DNA of 64,000 bases from Bacillus sp. EAC (GCF_002156875.1 NZ_NCSY01000002.1:62001-126000); one strand, 5' to 3'. Positions 52,098 through 62,572 are shown, counted from the stretch's first letter. A program made the numbers and translations. The notes: a model not told the origin generated them from the letters alone.

Positions 52098-54296
52098 TTA
52101 TAGTTTTTCTTCGCTTAATTGACTTTTTTTAGGTAATTTAACACGAATCATAAATGTTATGTTTGTTAATAGTATAAAGATTAATGCAAACCCACTTAAA
52201 TAAAGGATTTGATCCCATACATATCCATTATTAATTGAATTTGATATCAATTCTCTAAATCCTTTTATAGCATAAGTCATAGGTAAGTAAGGATGGATAT
52301 TTTGGAAAAATGTTGGTGTTAGTGAAATTGGGAATGTACCAGAAGTTCCTCCAATTTGTAATAACATCATAATAAAAGTTAAATATTGTCCAAGATTTCC
52401 TAATGTGACAGTTAAAAACTGTATTAATGAATAGAAAGTTAAACTTGAAATAATCGTAAACAAGTAGAAAAACCATACGTTTTTCACATCAAGACCCATT
52501 CCATAAATTAAGACGAGATCAGCTAATATTGCCTGGAATATCCCCATAAAAATTAACACGCTATATTTACTTAAAAACCAAGCAATACCTGAAGTTGGAA
52601 TAGTAGAGTTTTTTCTCATCGGGTAAACTGAAGTGAACATTAATCCGCCTGCAAAAAGTCCTATTGATAAAATATAAGGTGTTAATCCCACACCATATTC
52701 TTTCACGTTATTTAATTTATGCGCTACTAGTTTTGTAGGACTTGCAAAGAAATTATCGTTTGTATCAGTCGTTTTAACTTTGTTTACTTCCTCTCCACCG
52801 TCTTCTAAAGATTGATGAAGTTTAGTTGTACCTTTTGTTAAGTCGGTTGCACCTTTTAATAAATCTCCAGAGCCATTATATAGTTTATTAGTTCCATCTG
52901 ATAACTGCTTTGATCCATTATCTAACTGATCTAGACCTTGAACTAATTGATCTCCACCAATATTTAATCTTCCCAAACCAGTTGAAAGTAAGGTACTTCC
53001 ATCAGTTAACTGTTTCGTTCCATTATATAAGTCATTAGTCCCTTGCGAAAGTTGTTCTGCACCATTAGATGCTAACTGTAATTTACTATTAAATACGTTT
53101 AAATTAGCATTTAACTCCTTTTGACCAGCAAGTAAACTGTTAGAGCCTTCGTATAATTTATTTTGGGCTAAAACTATTTGATCAAATCCATTTTTTATTT
53201 GATCGCTGCCCTTTGTTAATTGATCCAACCCTTGAGAAACAGCTTGTAATTCACTTATTTTCTTCTGTAATTCTTCATTACTTAGTGATCCAGAGTTATT
53301 TTGTAAGTCACTTAATATTGATTTCAGTTTATTATTTGTAGCAGAAAGATTATTATTTAAACCTATTTCATTTTTTTGTAGTTGTACTGATCCTTCATAA
53401 GATTGTTTAAGCCCATCATTTAATTGACTGCTGCCAGTTTCTAATTTTGATGACCCTTCTTCTATTTTCTTACTCCCGTCAACTAGTTGTGCAAGTCCGT
53501 TATTTAAGTTACTTGAACCATCTTTTAGCGAACCAGATCCCTCTAAAAGTGAATTCAATCCTGTCGTTAATTTACTTGCACCATCATTTGACTGTTTAAT
53601 ACCATCTGATAACTGGAACGCTCCACTTTTCAACTTAGAGCTACCATTTTCAAATGTTAACATACTATCATTTAACTTTTTCAAATTTTTGTTTAGTGTG
53701 TTAGTCCCATCCGTGATCTTTTCAGCACCATCATTTATTTTATTCGCTCCATCACTGGCTTTTTGCATTCCATCTCCAATATCTTTAAAGTTATTGAAAA
53801 CTGATTTTGCATATTGCTCTGTAATTTCTTTTGAAATTTTTGTATTTATTTCTTTTATTGCATTTGACCCAATTTGAGCTCCTACGTAATTTTTACCGGC
53901 ATTCGTATAATAGTTTAATTTCATCTTTTGTGGTTTTTCATCAAGTAATGTAGCAGCATTTTTAGAAAAGTTAGAAGGAATTTCGATGACTAAATAATAA
54001 TCCTCATCTTTTAAACCTTTCATCGCTCTCTTTTTGTTTGTTATTTTCCATTTAAACGAATGATTATCCTTCAAACCATCTACAAAATCTTTCCCTACAT
54101 TTAGCTTTTTATCATTGAATTCTGTCCCTATATCGTTATTTACAACTGCCACAGATAATTTCTCTGTTTTATTATAAGGATTCCAATAAGCAGACAAGAA
54201 AATAAGTGAATAAAGCATTGGTACCAGACCGATCGTTATAATCGTAGCGATCATCATTGGTTTCTTTAATATATTTTTCCATTCCTGTTTTAACAC
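52098..54296 (-). CDS. YhgE/Pip family membrane protein
   Basis: 732 residues. One membrane helix (about 15-36) is followed by the Pip domain (LSVAVVNNDIGTEFNDKKLN). A long periplasm-facing stretch (about 175-500) of roughly two dozen L-x2-G-x3-L-x2-G heptad-like repeats comes next, and about five C-terminal helices complete an ABC-2-like permease end. The family includes the L. lactis phage infection protein Pip and proteins linked to type VII secretion. The start is GTG after AGGAGTG. The TetR gene upstream and a TTGACC/GGTCAA inverted repeat suggest regulation as an export/stress module. Confidence 0.85.
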   Translation of the reverse strand: MLKQEWKNILKKPMMIATIITIGLVPMLYSLIFLSAYWNPYNKTEKLSVAVVNNDIGTEFNDKKLNVGKDFVDGLKDNHSFKWKITNKKRAMKGLKDEDYYLVIEIPSNFSKNAATLLDEKPQKMKLNYYTNAGKNYVGAQIGSNAIKEINTKISKEITEQYAKSVFNNFKDIGDGMQKASDGANKINDGAEKITDGTNTLNKNLKKLNDSMLTFENGSSKLKSGAFQLSDGIKQSNDGASKLTTGLNSLLEGSGSLKDGSSNLNNGLAQLVDGSKKIEEGSSKLETGSSQLNDGLKQSYEGSVQLQKNEIGLNNNLSATNNKLKSILSDLQNNSGSLSNEELQKKISELQAVSQGLDQLTKGSDQIKNGFDQIVLAQNKLYEGSNSLLAGQKELNANLNVFNSKLQLASNGAEQLSQGTNDLYNGTKQLTDGSTLLSTGLGRLNIGGDQLVQGLDQLDNGSKQLSDGTNKLYNGSGDLLKGATDLTKGTTKLHQSLEDGGEEVNKVKTTDTNDNFFASPTKLVAHKLNNVKEYGVGLTPYILSIGLFAGGLMFTSVYPMRKNSTIPTSGIAWFLSKYSVLIFMGIFQAILADLVLIYGMGLDVKNVWFFYLFTIISSLTFYSLIQFLTVTLGNLGQYLTFIMMLLQIGGTSGTFPISLTPTFFQNIHPYLPMTYAIKGFRELISNSINNGYVWDQILYLSGFALIFILLTNITFMIRVKLPKKSQLSEEKL

Positions 54297-54330
54297 TTTA
54301 TCACTCCTATAAAAATTTCATTCAGACCAA

Positions 54331-54355
54331 TTGACCAAATAAGTGTTTCGGTCAA
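54331..54355. promoter_or_regulatory. Inverted repeat upstream of the YhgE/Pip gene
   Basis: TTGACC-(13)-GGTCAA, with further pairing outside (AGACCA / TGGACC). It lies about 35 bases before the gene start and contains AAGTGTTT, also found in the palindromes before the TetR gene. Confidence 0.45.
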
Positions 54356-54484
54356 AATGGACCAAGCAAATTGTTTAATACTACCTTCAACAATCGTCTC
54401 AAAAGGTAATATTAAACCATTTACCAAAATTAAATTTTGTTTCTATATAAAAGAAATTCACTAAGATTTCTACACTTGTTAAGT

Positions 54485-55078
54485 CTATTCAACAACTTTT
54501 CTTCCTATTAACCCAAATAATACTAATTGTACAATTTTGTTCGTTGTTTCATCCGTAATATAACCTGGATCTTCATCTATTAAATTTTTTTGCAGATTAA
54601 GTATTGATAATATCGTTGTGATCATACTTAAACTTAGGATTGGTATTTCAAGATGAAAATTTATTTCTTTTGCAAGCATTCTAGTTTCTATTTCTTCTTC
54701 AATTGGTGTTTTGCGATAAATTTGCTGAAAGAAAATTTCTGATAGCTCAGGATGACGTAACGTTTCACTAATTAAAATTTCAATTTGACTTCGATTTTTT
54801 TCAACCCACTTAATTCTCTTTTCTACATACAACTTAAGTAATTGCTCAATCGTATATTCACTGAAATTCTCATTCATTGAATCCTCATGAATATCAGGCT
54901 TTACACAAGTAATTAAAACATCCAACTTGCTTTTGAAATATTTATAAATGGTTGCTTCAGAAATCTTACTTTCTTTTGCAATCTGATTAATTGTCGTACC
55001 GTTATATCCATTTTTAGCAAAAAGGTATTTAGATTTATCAAGTATTAGCTGCTTTGTTCTTTCTCCCTTATTCACCAT
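54485..55078 (-). CDS. TetR/AcrR family transcriptional regulator
   Basis: 197 residues: KSKYLFAKNGYNGTTINQIA followed by ESKISEATIYKYFKSK is a textbook TetR helix-turn-helix; the ligand domain is all-helical. GGAGG lies close to a tandem ATG-GTG, so the start may be the GTG one codon later. The YhgE/Pip gene is downstream on the same strand, and two palindromes lie upstream, so autoregulation and control of the YhgE gene are likely. Confidence 0.85.
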   Translation of the reverse strand: MVNKGERTKQLILDKSKYLFAKNGYNGTTINQIAKESKISEATIYKYFKSKLDVLITCVKPDIHEDSMNENFSEYTIEQLLKLYVEKRIKWVEKNRSQIEILISETLRHPELSEIFFQQIYRKTPIEEEIETRMLAKEINFHLEIPILSLSMITTILSILNLQKNLIDEDPGYITDETTNKIVQLVLFGLIGRKVVE

Positions 55079-55172
55079 AAACCTCCTAAAAGAATAGACA
55101 AATGAAAGTTTCGAAAATACAACATTAAAATATACACAAATCTAAAATTTAGTTTTAGTTTTAATCAATATA

Positions 55173-55254
55173 AAAAAGTAAGTGTTTATTCACTTTTTCA
55201 GTATAGTAACCAAAGATTACTTCGTCAACAAAAAGTAAGTGAACACTTACTTTT
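55173..55254. promoter_or_regulatory. Two related palindromes upstream of the TetR gene
   Basis: Site 2 (55231-55254) is AAAAGTAAGTG-AA-CACTTACTTTT with perfect 11-bp arms; site 1 (55173-55199) shares AAAAGTAAGTG and CACTTTTT arms with an imperfect centre. They are likely operators for the adjacent TetR protein. The T run after site 2 could suggest a plus-strand terminator, but no plus-strand gene ends there. Confidence 0.5.
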
Positions 55255-55380
55255 TTAATATATTTTTAATAAATCACTCCCTATTAGTTCTTAATCTTAA
55301 TCATCATTTAATTTTACACACTATTTTGACTTATAAACTTTGTTTTATCTATGCCATTAAAAGAAAAATTGACCCAAATT

Positions 55381-55418
55381 AAAAAAGCATAGATTGTCTT
55401 ACTCGACAATCTACGCTT
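55381..55418 (-). terminator. Terminator after the VanZ-family gene
   Basis: Stem AAGC-TAGATTGTC/GACAATCTA-GCTT with a six-base loop, six T residues on the minus strand. Confidence 0.8.
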
Positions 55419-55470
55419 AATAATAGTTTTACTCACTTATCTTGTAATCATTTAGTATAATATATCTACT

Positions 55471-56070
55471 TTATTTAGCTAAAATTTTAATTCCTAAGAA
55501 TACACCTAGAGAATTTAAAAGTATATCATCAATATCGAAACTGCCAACAATATAGTTTGTTTGGATTAATTCTAGTAAATTCACTATAAAAATTGATATA
55601 AAAATACACATAGAATCTCTCATATATTTATGCAAAAAATAAAAAATGACTGATCCTAATGGAATAAAAATAACAATATTTCCAATTAAGTTCGAAAAGA
55701 TATAAATAAAATCAGCATTACTGTTTAGATATCCCCAAATGGTTTTAAGAGGGGTGTAGTTATTTCGATAATGATTTCCAAGAGAATTTCTTGAAAATAG
55801 AACGGATACTAGTAAAAGGATATAAGAAATCGTAAAAACTGCAAATCCAAATTTACTGATATAAATTTTTTTGTTTTTTTTGTAGTAAATAAAAACATTA
55901 ATTATTGTATTTAGTATCAGTATCAAACACACAAATACACTATAGCCAAATACTGAATTTGCATAGGGAATAAGTCTAGAGAGGAGTTCTCCTAAAATTT
56001 CACGCATTAAGAAAAATACGATTAGTGTTGATAATAATAATATAAATATTTTATATATAATCTTTTTCAT
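55471..56070 (-). CDS. VanZ-family membrane protein
   Basis: 199 residues with five hydrophobic segments. The VanZ signature is clear in the second half: NLIGNIVIFIPLGSVIFY, then NLLELIQTNYIVGSFDIDDI and LLNSLGVFLG. VanZ proteins give low-level teicoplanin resistance in one setting but mostly have unknown roles. It starts 18 bases after the secreted-protein gene, so the two form an operon. Confidence 0.85.
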   Translation of the reverse strand: MKKIIYKIFILLLSTLIVFFLMREILGELLSRLIPYANSVFGYSVFVCLILILNTIINVFIYYKKNKKIYISKFGFAVFTISYILLLVSVLFSRNSLGNHYRNNYTPLKTIWGYLNSNADFIYIFSNLIGNIVIFIPLGSVIFYFLHKYMRDSMCIFISIFIVNLLELIQTNYIVGSFDIDDILLNSLGVFLGIKILAK

Positions 56071-56087
56071 TAAATATTTACACTCTC

Positions 56088-56468
56088 TTACCAGAATTCA
56101 CCTCTAACACCTAAATATGATGTATTTGCTCCTTTTGATACATCGAATGCAAGCTTGTACTCACCATTGCTAACTCCTTCTTGATAAGTAACTGTCCTAT
56201 CACCAGAAAAAGGTTGTACTGAGTCAGAAACTGGGGTAAATACTCCTAAGATATTTTTCTTTAGAGGTGTAATTTTTATTGATTTTCCCAAGGCACTATA
56301 TTGTTCGTGTTTTACATGTATCCATCCATTGGAGGTATTAAAAGAATTTTTCGTTTCTAAGTAACCAGTTAGTTTCCCATCGTAAGACTGAGTTGCCGAG
56401 GCGGATCCTACTGTACTAGCTAACATTGGAAGAGCTAAACACATTATACAAACAATTTTCTTCTTCAT
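56088..56468 (-). CDS. Hypothetical small secreted protein
   Basis: 126 residues with a signal peptide (MKKKIVCIMCLALPMLASTV, cleavage after ASA near residue 26), leaving a basic-neutral beta-rich mature protein of about 100 residues ending SYLGVRGEFW. GGAG lies eight bases before the ATG at 56468; a GTG three codons upstream overlaps that site. It is followed by the VanZ-family gene. I do not recognise the family; size and layout resemble secreted bacteriocin-like or cell-envelope proteins, but no further evidence supports that. Confidence 0.6.
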   Translation of the reverse strand: MKKKIVCIMCLALPMLASTVGSASATQSYDGKLTGYLETKNSFNTSNGWIHVKHEQYSALGKSIKITPLKKNILGVFTPVSDSVQPFSGDRTVTYQEGVSNGEYKLAFDVSKGANTSYLGVRGEFW

Positions 56469-56660
56469 ACATAACACTCCTAGTTCAATTATTTTTATAT
56501 TAATTTAGAATTAGATTCTTTCAGAATGAGGAAACTAATAATATATTAATATACATATAAAATTTACCACTTAATTTGTATCTCTTATTATTTCTAATTT
56601 GAACTCTTTATGAAATTACCAAATTATTCTTATTTCTGTCAGATTATTTACACAAAACAA

Positions 56661-56704
56661 AAAAACTCTTGAATCATTGTGAACCAATGTTTCAAGAGCT
56701 TTTT
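56661..56704 (-). terminator. Terminator downstream of ssrA
   Basis: Stem CTCTTGAA-CATTG/CAATG-TTCAAGAG with a short loop; seven T residues follow on the minus strand. It lies about 90 bases beyond the tmRNA 3' end. Confidence 0.7.
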
Positions 56705-56792
56705 AGTATTAAATATTATTAAGCATAAGACCTACATTAATGCAAACAAATGGTTAAAGTCTCAAAATAAAAAAACCACCAACAGTATGTAT

Positions 56793-57150
56793 TGGTGGAG
56801 ACGGTGGGAGTCGAACCCACGTCCAGAAATATCGGCACTTAAGCTTCTACGAGTGTAGTCAACATATTAGTATTTCGCATACTAATCAGCCCATTGACAG
56901 GCTTCCTAGTAGCTAGTCTGGTTAATCTCTTCCATTCCCCTCAGACGGCGAGGTCCGGCGTAGCCCACTAATGAGTGAACCCCTCTAAGCTATGCACATG
57001 GGCGATACATAGGAGGAGCCTTTAGTGCAATTAAGCAGCTAAAGAGAAATTGTTGTTTTTGCCAGTTATTGGCTTTTGCGTTTTAACGAGGCCGACCCCT
57101 CGACTCGCAACCTAAGCTCGAACTACCCCTGTCGAATCCGTAACGTCCCC
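56793..57150 (-). ncRNA. ssrA: Transfer-messenger RNA (tmRNA)
   Basis: On the minus strand the RNA starts GGGGACGTTACGGATTCGAC and ends GGGTTCGACTCCCACCGTCT-CCACCA; the ends form the tRNA-like acceptor stem (GGGGACG/CGTCTCC) and the T arm. The encoded tag lies at 57063-57031: GGC AAA AAC AAC AAT TTC, then TCT TTA GCT GCT TAA, so the peptide added is (A)GKNNNFSLAA. Length about 358 bases is typical. It rescues stalled ribosomes together with SmpB, encoded directly upstream. Confidence 0.95.
57031..57063 (-). CDS. tmRNA tag-peptide reading frame
   Basis: Ten sense codons and TAA inside ssrA, encoding GKNNNFSLAA; the first Ala is supplied by the charged tmRNA. The LAA end is the ClpXP degradation signal. 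It is close to the AGKQNNLSLAA-type tags of the B. cereus group. Confidence 0.9.
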   Translation of the reverse strand, partial: GKNNNFSLAA

Positions 57151-57373
57151 ATATAAAGTGCACACCTAACATATTTCAGTTAAAGTGGCTATGAGTGACT
57201 TACGAAGCGGAAACAAAAGCTTCATAATCTATAAAATCTGCACTGCTGTGCTCGTTTAAGTGGTGATTAACTTACAAACTTATTATAGCATATACACCAT
57301 AAGATGCAATTAACAATTGTTTCTATTTAGCTAACAGATTGGTAATCCTTCAACAATTATCCATTTAATTTGA

Positions 57374-57841
57374 CTACGACTTTTGACGATCTCGGAATGC
57401 ACGCTCTACTTCACGTTTTGCTTCTTTCTTCTTTAAATCATCACGTTTATCAAACTGTTTCTTACCTTTTCCAAGTCCAAGTAACAATTTGGCATAACCA
57501 TTTTTCAAATAAATTTTCAAAGGAACTAATGTGTAACCTGTTTCTTTTGTATAACCGATTAACTTTACGATTTCTTTATTATGCAATAATAATTTCCTCG
57601 TACGTAATGGTTCATGATTGTATCGATTACCTTGTTCATACGGACTAATATGCATATTGTGAAGCCATACTTCGCCACCTTGAACTCGGGCAAACGAATC
57701 CTTTAAGTTAGCTTTTCCCGCACGTAATGATTTTATTTCTGTACCTTGTAATACGAGACCAGCTTCGTATGTTTCTTCAATGAAATAATCATGATATGCT
57801 TTTTTATTTTGAGCAATAACTTTCCCTTCACCTTTTGGCAT
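57374..57841 (-). CDS. smpB: SsrA-binding protein SmpB
   Basis: 155 residues of normal length: [55 protein letters not shown], and a basic C-terminal helix ([20 protein letters not shown]) that enters the ribosomal mRNA channel. It binds tmRNA and delivers it to stalled ribosomes. The position between rnr and ssrA is conserved in Bacillus. Confidence 0.96.
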   Translation of the reverse strand: MPKGEGKVIAQNKKAYHDYFIEETYEAGLVLQGTEIKSLRAGKANLKDSFARVQGGEVWLHNMHISPYEQGNRYNHEPLRTRKLLLHNKEIVKLIGYTKETGYTLVPLKIYLKNGYAKLLLGLGKGKKQFDKRDDLKKKEAKREVERAFRDRQKS

Positions 57842-58050
57842 TTCTCTTACACCTCGCTATTGTTACTTATTTTACCATAAATCATAATCGTATACTATGT
57901 ACCTACAATCCAATAAAGAAAACTCGTCGACTGATGAACCTTTTAGGCGAAGACAGAGAAGTAGTTGCAATTATACTCAGTTTTTAGATTTGGATAACCT
58001 CACCGTTTGCCTTCCTAATTGCCAACTTATATTTTCTTATCATATGAAAT

Positions 58051-58083
58051 AAACAGTGAACAATTACATTGCTCACTGTTTTA
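58051..58083 (-). terminator. Terminator after rnr
   Basis: Stem AAACAGTGA-CAAT/ATTG-TCACTGTTT closing about ten bases from the rnr stop. Confidence 0.65.
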
Positions 58084-58090
58084 TTCTTAT

Positions 58091-60526
58091 CTATTTCTTT
58101 TTATTACCTTTTGCTACTTTATCATAGAAAGGTTTTCTCTTTTTACTCTTGCTTTTTGTTGGACTAAATCGGTCATCTCTTTTATTGCGCGTTTGACCGC
58201 TACGTCCTCCACCTTCTTTTTCTCCATTTGAAGATGAACTATCGCTTCTGCGACCACGAGATTTTCCACCTCGAGCACTGTCAGTATTTCTATCTGATGA
58301 ATTTCTTCCACGTCCTCGGCCTCTTCCACCAGGACCTCCATCATTTAGATTCACAGGTCCTCTTCCGCCGTTTCGACGAGGCTTATTGGACTTCATACCA
58401 ACAATTTCGAAATCTATTGCTCGCTCTTCCTTATTTACATTGGCTACTCGAACGGCTACTTCATCACCAATTCTAAAGATCTTTCCAGTTCTCTCGCCAA
58501 TCATCGCATAAGAGCGCTCATCGTAATTATAGTAATCATCAGATAAATCAGCTACGCGTACAAGTCCTTCGATTGTATTTGGCAATTCAATGAACATACC
58601 AAAATTCGTTACAGAACTAATAATCCCCTCATACTCTTCACCAATTTTATCAAGCATGTACTCTGCTTTTTTCAGATCATCCGTTTCTCTCTCTGCTTCA
58701 ACAGAACGACGCTCCATATTAGAAGCATGTTCAGCTATTGATGGTAGTTTATCATCCCATTCACGCTTTGTATCAGCATCCATTTTACGATCTATTAAGT
58801 AAGTACGTATTAATCGATGTACGATTAAATCTGGATAACGTCGTATTGGAGATGTAAAATGTGTATAAAATTCTGCTGCCAATCCAAAATGGCCAAGATT
58901 ATCCGCTTCATATTTCGCTTGTTTCATTGAACGTAGCATTATTGTAGAGATAACTGTTTCCTCAGGCTTCCCATTCACCATTTCAAGAACTTGTTGCAAT
59001 GCTCTTGGATGAATTTCGTTTGCTGCGCCTTTCACTGTATATCCAAAAGTTGCAATAAATTCGAAAAAGCGTTGCAGCTTTTCTTCTTTTGGATCTTCAT
59101 GTACACGATAAATAAACGGTACGTTCAACCAATGGAAATGCTCAGCAACTGTTTCATTCGCAACAAGCATAAATTCTTCGATTAATTTTTCAGCTGTAGA
59201 ACGTTCGCGTAATACGATTTCATTTGGATGACCATCTTCATCCACAAGTACCTTTGCCTCTTTAAAGTCAAAATCTATCGCTCCACGAGTCATACGTCTA
59301 TTACGTAATACTTTAGCTAATTGAGCCATTTCCTCGAACATTGGAATTAAAGGTTCATAACGTTCCCTTAACTCAACATCCTCATCATCTAAGATTTTAT
59401 TTACATCACTATATGTCATTCGTTCTGTCGTTTTAATGATACTCTCAAAAATCTCATGTTTTACGACTTCACCTTTTTGATTGATTTCCATTTCACATGA
59501 AAGTGTAAAACGATTTACTTGAGGATTTAATGAACAAATACCATTCGACAAACGATGAGGTATCATAGGGATTACACGATCGACTAAATAGATACTCGTC
59601 CCACGATCATAAGCCTCTTGATCAATTGGAGAATTATCTGTCACATAGTATGAAACGTCAGCAATATGTACACCTAATTTATAATTTCCGTTATCTAGTT
59701 TCGTAACTGTTACAGCATCATCTAAATCTTTTGCATCTGCTCCGTCAATTGTTACGATTTGTTCGCTTCTTAAGTCTCGACGAGTTCCAATATCCGCTTC
59801 ATCAATTTCTTCAGGTACAGCATTTGCTTGGTCCATCGCTTCTTTAGGAAACTCTTGCGGTAGTCCAAACTTATGAATCACTGAAAGGATATCTACACCC
59901 GGATCATTCTTATGTCCTAGTATTTGAACGATAATACCTTCAGCATTTTTTCCGTTCTCAGGAAACTGAGTAAGTTCAACAACTACTTTATGGCCTTCAA
60001 CAGCACCTTGAGAATTACTTCTCGTTACAAATATATCGCTGCCAAATCGTTTATCATCAGGTACCACAAATCCAAAATTCTTCTGTGCTTGATAAGTTCC
60101 AACCATCTTAGTTTGACCGCGCTCAAGTATCTTGACGATTGTACCTTCACGACGAGCGTCACTTTTCTCTTTCGTAATTCGCGCTAAAACAATATCACCA
60201 TGAAGTGCTCCATTTAAATCGGACGGTGAAATAAATACGTCCTCGGCACCTGCTTCCTCAGGTATCACAAATGCGAATCCTCGGGCATGCCCTGTTAATT
60301 TACCTCTTACCAAATTTGATTGCTCAGGTAAACTATATTTATTATTACGAGACCGTACAATGAAGCCTTCATCTTCTAATGTAACTAAGGCTTTTACTAC
60401 TTCACGAAAGTCTACTGCATCAGTTAATTGTAAGACCTCTTCGATTCCCTGGATATTTAAGGGTTTATATTCTTCATTTTTCATTAAAGCTAATAACTTA
60501 TCTTTCCATTCCTGAAATTCTTGCAT
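58091..60526 (-). CDS. rnr: Ribonuclease R
   Basis: 811 residues: an N-terminal winged-helix region, two cold-shock-like OB domains (around residues 70-135 and 140-205), the RNB catalytic domain with [15 protein letters not shown] near 270 (Asp metal ligands), and an S1 domain ([20 protein letters not shown]). A low-complexity tail follows from about residue 720, rich in Gly, Arg, Ser and Lys (GGRGRGRGR-type). It degrades structured RNA 3' to 5' and, with tmRNA-SmpB, non-stop mRNA. AGGAGGG precedes the ATG. Confidence 0.95.
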   Translation of the reverse strand: MQEFQEWKDKLLALMKNEEYKPLNIQGIEEVLQLTDAVDFREVVKALVTLEDEGFIVRSRNNKYSLPEQSNLVRGKLTGHARGFAFVIPEEAGAEDVFISPSDLNGALHGDIVLARITKEKSDARREGTIVKILERGQTKMVGTYQAQKNFGFVVPDDKRFGSDIFVTRSNSQGAVEGHKVVVELTQFPENGKNAEGIIVQILGHKNDPGVDILSVIHKFGLPQEFPKEAMDQANAVPEEIDEADIGTRRDLRSEQIVTIDGADAKDLDDAVTVTKLDNGNYKLGVHIADVSYYVTDNSPIDQEAYDRGTSIYLVDRVIPMIPHRLSNGICSLNPQVNRFTLSCEMEINQKGEVVKHEIFESIIKTTERMTYSDVNKILDDEDVELRERYEPLIPMFEEMAQLAKVLRNRRMTRGAIDFDFKEAKVLVDEDGHPNEIVLRERSTAEKLIEEFMLVANETVAEHFHWLNVPFIYRVHEDPKEEKLQRFFEFIATFGYTVKGAANEIHPRALQQVLEMVNGKPEETVISTIMLRSMKQAKYEADNLGHFGLAAEFYTHFTSPIRRYPDLIVHRLIRTYLIDRKMDADTKREWDDKLPSIAEHASNMERRSVEAERETDDLKKAEYMLDKIGEEYEGIISSVTNFGMFIELPNTIEGLVRVADLSDDYYNYDERSYAMIGERTGKIFRIGDEVAVRVANVNKEERAIDFEIVGMKSNKPRRNGGRGPVNLNDGGPGGRGRGRGRNSSDRNTDSARGGKSRGRRSDSSSSNGEKEGGGRSGQTRNKRDDRFSPTKSKSKKRKPFYDKVAKGNKKK

Positions 60527-60598
60527 CCTTTTCCCTCCTTTTTCTAACCAATCAGTTAAAGGGTCTTTTATATAAAGTTTGTCCAGATTAACACAATC

Positions 60599-61339
60599 TT
60601 ACCATTCTAATTCTTCAAGAAACGATAGAATGTCTTCATGTAACAAATCTCTTTCTTTACCTAATGTGATTACGTGTGTTGAATTTTCGTACCATTTCAA
60701 TTTTTTCTGATCTGATTGAACTTCATTAAAAATAATATTCGCACTATCTGTGTTAATCATCTCGTCAACTCTTGATTGTACAACAAAAGTAGGTGCATAT
60801 ACCGTGTCTACATTTTCACGAACCTCTTTTATTAATGCTTGAAGCTCTTTTAATGTATTCATCGGTGCTTTTTTAAACTCTTCCATTTCTATTTCAATTT
60901 GTTCTTCAGATTTACCTTCACGTTTTTTAAACTCTCTAGTGTATGCAAGAACTCCTTCATACATTATTTCTTCGCTTTTTATGTACATAGGAGAACACAT
61001 CGTTACAATTCCATTTAAAGGAACCGTATAACCAAGCTTTAATGCGAAAACTCCTCCTAATGAAAGACCTACTGCAGCAATTTTTTGATGCCCTCTATCC
61101 TTTAAAAATTGATATGCATCAGTTACATCTAGCCACCAATCATTAGGCCCAGTATGAACTAATTCTTCTGGTGGAACTCCATGCCCTTTATAATGTGGTG
61201 CATGACATGTATAACCTTGTTTTTCTAAAAATCGACCTAACATTCGAACATCAGCCGAATGACCCGTAAATCCGTGTAACAATAATACTGCACGCTCTCC
61301 GCCTTCAAATGTAAAAGGCTTTGGCATTGATACTTTCAT
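60599..61339 (-). CDS. est: Carboxylesterase (YvaK/Est30 type)
   Basis: 246 residues, alpha/beta hydrolase: oxyanion region [10 protein letters not shown], nucleophile elbow GLSLGG (S93), and Asp192 and His222 (SRVDEMI, STHVITL) complete the triad. It hydrolyses short- to medium-chain esters, as shown for Geobacillus Est30. It lies between secG and rnr in the conserved secG-est-rnr-smpB-ssrA order. Confidence 0.92.
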   Translation of the reverse strand: MKVSMPKPFTFEGGERAVLLLHGFTGHSADVRMLGRFLEKQGYTCHAPHYKGHGVPPEELVHTGPNDWWLDVTDAYQFLKDRGHQKIAAVGLSLGGVFALKLGYTVPLNGIVTMCSPMYIKSEEIMYEGVLAYTREFKKREGKSEEQIEIEMEEFKKAPMNTLKELQALIKEVRENVDTVYAPTFVVQSRVDEMINTDSANIIFNEVQSDQKKLKWYENSTHVITLGKERDLLHEDILSFLEELEW

Positions 61340-61659
61340 ATATACTCACTCCAACACTTTTCTATCCTATATTCTTAACATTCCTTCGTTTTATCTCTTT
61401 TATTTGACTAAAAATTATATGTAAACTGAACTCGCACGTTAATTTTTCCCACATTAAGGTTAAATAAACAAACGTTTATAACATAACTAATCATTACAAT
61501 TCAAAAAATAAAAGCTTACGTAAAGAAGTGTTCTTTTATTTTACCTTTCATTTGAAAGATTTACCAATAAAGAGATTTTTTTTAATAGCTGGTTATGATT
61601 TAATTAAAGGTAGGGTATTAATAATGTTTGTATATTAAATAGTACGAAGGAGGATTTAT

Positions 61660-62148
61660 ATGTTTATTAGTGTTAAAGAGTTTATTACAGAATGGACACA
61701 AGAAGCAGATCGTACGTTAAAATTGCTAAATGTAATGACGGATGATTCTCTAGAACAATCAATAGGGGATGACCTAAAATCATTAGGGGAATTAGCATGG
61801 CATGTTACAACATCTATTAAAGATATCATCTCTGAATCTGGTTTGCAATTCGAAGCTCCAGCTTATCAAGATGAAATGCCAGGTACAGCAAAAGAAATAG
61901 CTGAAAAATATTCTGAAGTAAGCAATGCAATGATTGAAGCAGCAAAATCAAATTGGAATGACGAAGGTTTAAAAGAAATAATCAACGCTTTTGGTTTTGA
62001 AATGCCTCTATTTGCTTTACTTCGAATGGCAATTCAGCATCAGACCCATCACCGAGGTCAAATGACTGTACTAATGAGACAAGCTGGCTTAGTAATCCCA
62101 GGTATGTATGGTCCAAGCAAAGAAGAATGGGAACAACTTAAGAAGTAA
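61660..62148 (+). CDS. DinB family protein
   Basis: 162 residues forming a four-helix bundle: FITEWTQEADRTLKLLNVM, LGELAWHVTTSIKDII with the first His, and AIQHQTHHRGQMTVLMRQAG with the other metal-binding His residues. DinB/YfiT-like proteins are putative metal-dependent enzymes (thiol transferases among them); the exact reaction is unknown. AAGGAGG lies seven bases before the ATG. It interrupts the minus-strand secG-est block as a divergent insertion. Confidence 0.88.
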   Translation: MFISVKEFITEWTQEADRTLKLLNVMTDDSLEQSIGDDLKSLGELAWHVTTSIKDIISESGLQFEAPAYQDEMPGTAKEIAEKYSEVSNAMIEAAKSNWNDEGLKEIINAFGFEMPLFALLRMAIQHQTHHRGQMTVLMRQAGLVIPGMYGPSKEEWEQLKK

Positions 62149-62153
62149 AACTG

Positions 62154-62189
62154 AAGACAACCTTATTATCAGGTTGTCTTCTCTATTTT
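62154..62189 (+). terminator. Terminator after the DinB-family gene
   Basis: Perfect stem AAGACAACCT/AGGTTGTCTT with a seven-base loop and a T-rich tail. Confidence 0.8.
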
Positions 62190-62226
62190 CAATTTTAACT
62201 TAAAGACGTGAAATGATAACATCAAA

Positions 62227-62255
62227 TAAAAAAGCCACCTCGAGTTAAGGTAGCT
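62227..62255 (-). terminator. Terminator after secG
   Basis: Stem AGC-ACCT/AGGT-GCT, six T residues on the minus strand. Confidence 0.65.
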
Positions 62256-62261
62256 AGTTTA

Positions 62262-62492
62262 TTACAGTTTAAAATAAGTTACAGCAATTGTTAAAATGAA
62301 GAATAAAATTGCTACAACAACTGTTATACGTTGTAAAACTAATTCAAATCCACGTGCTTTTTGTTTGCCGAAAAGTTGCTCAGCACCACCAGAAATCGCA
62401 CCTAGTCCATTACTTTTACTTGATTGAAGTAAAACAAGAACAATCATAAGTACTGACACGATAATTAGAACAATAGATAAAAACGTATGCAT
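62262..62492 (-). CDS. secG: Preprotein translocase subunit SecG
   Basis: 76 residues: [20 protein letters not shown], the conserved [22 protein letters not shown] linker, and a second membrane helix ending in [19 protein letters not shown]. It assists SecYE in protein translocation. GGAGGTG lies five bases before the ATG at 62492; the open frame to 62528 is not needed. Confidence 0.94.
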   Translation of the reverse strand: MHTFLSIVLIIVSVLMIVLVLLQSSKSNGLGAISGGAEQLFGKQKARGFELVLQRITVVVAILFFILTIAVTYFKL

Positions 62493-62572
62493 TTCTTCAC
62501 CTCCACAGTAAACACTGTTACTTATCATTTTACTATGAAGAACAATTTACTTCAAGATGAGTAAGTAGCTTA

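Noticed and set aside
55231-55254. Palindrome followed by T run read as a plus-strand terminator
   Set aside because: No plus-strand gene ends upstream, and a related palindrome lies nearby before the TetR gene, so an operator is the better reading.
61505-61542. A/T-rich inverted repeat AAAATAAAAG/CTTTTATTTT
   Set aside because: It has the form of a terminator but lies between two divergent gene starts with no gene ending there; the AT content makes chance likely.
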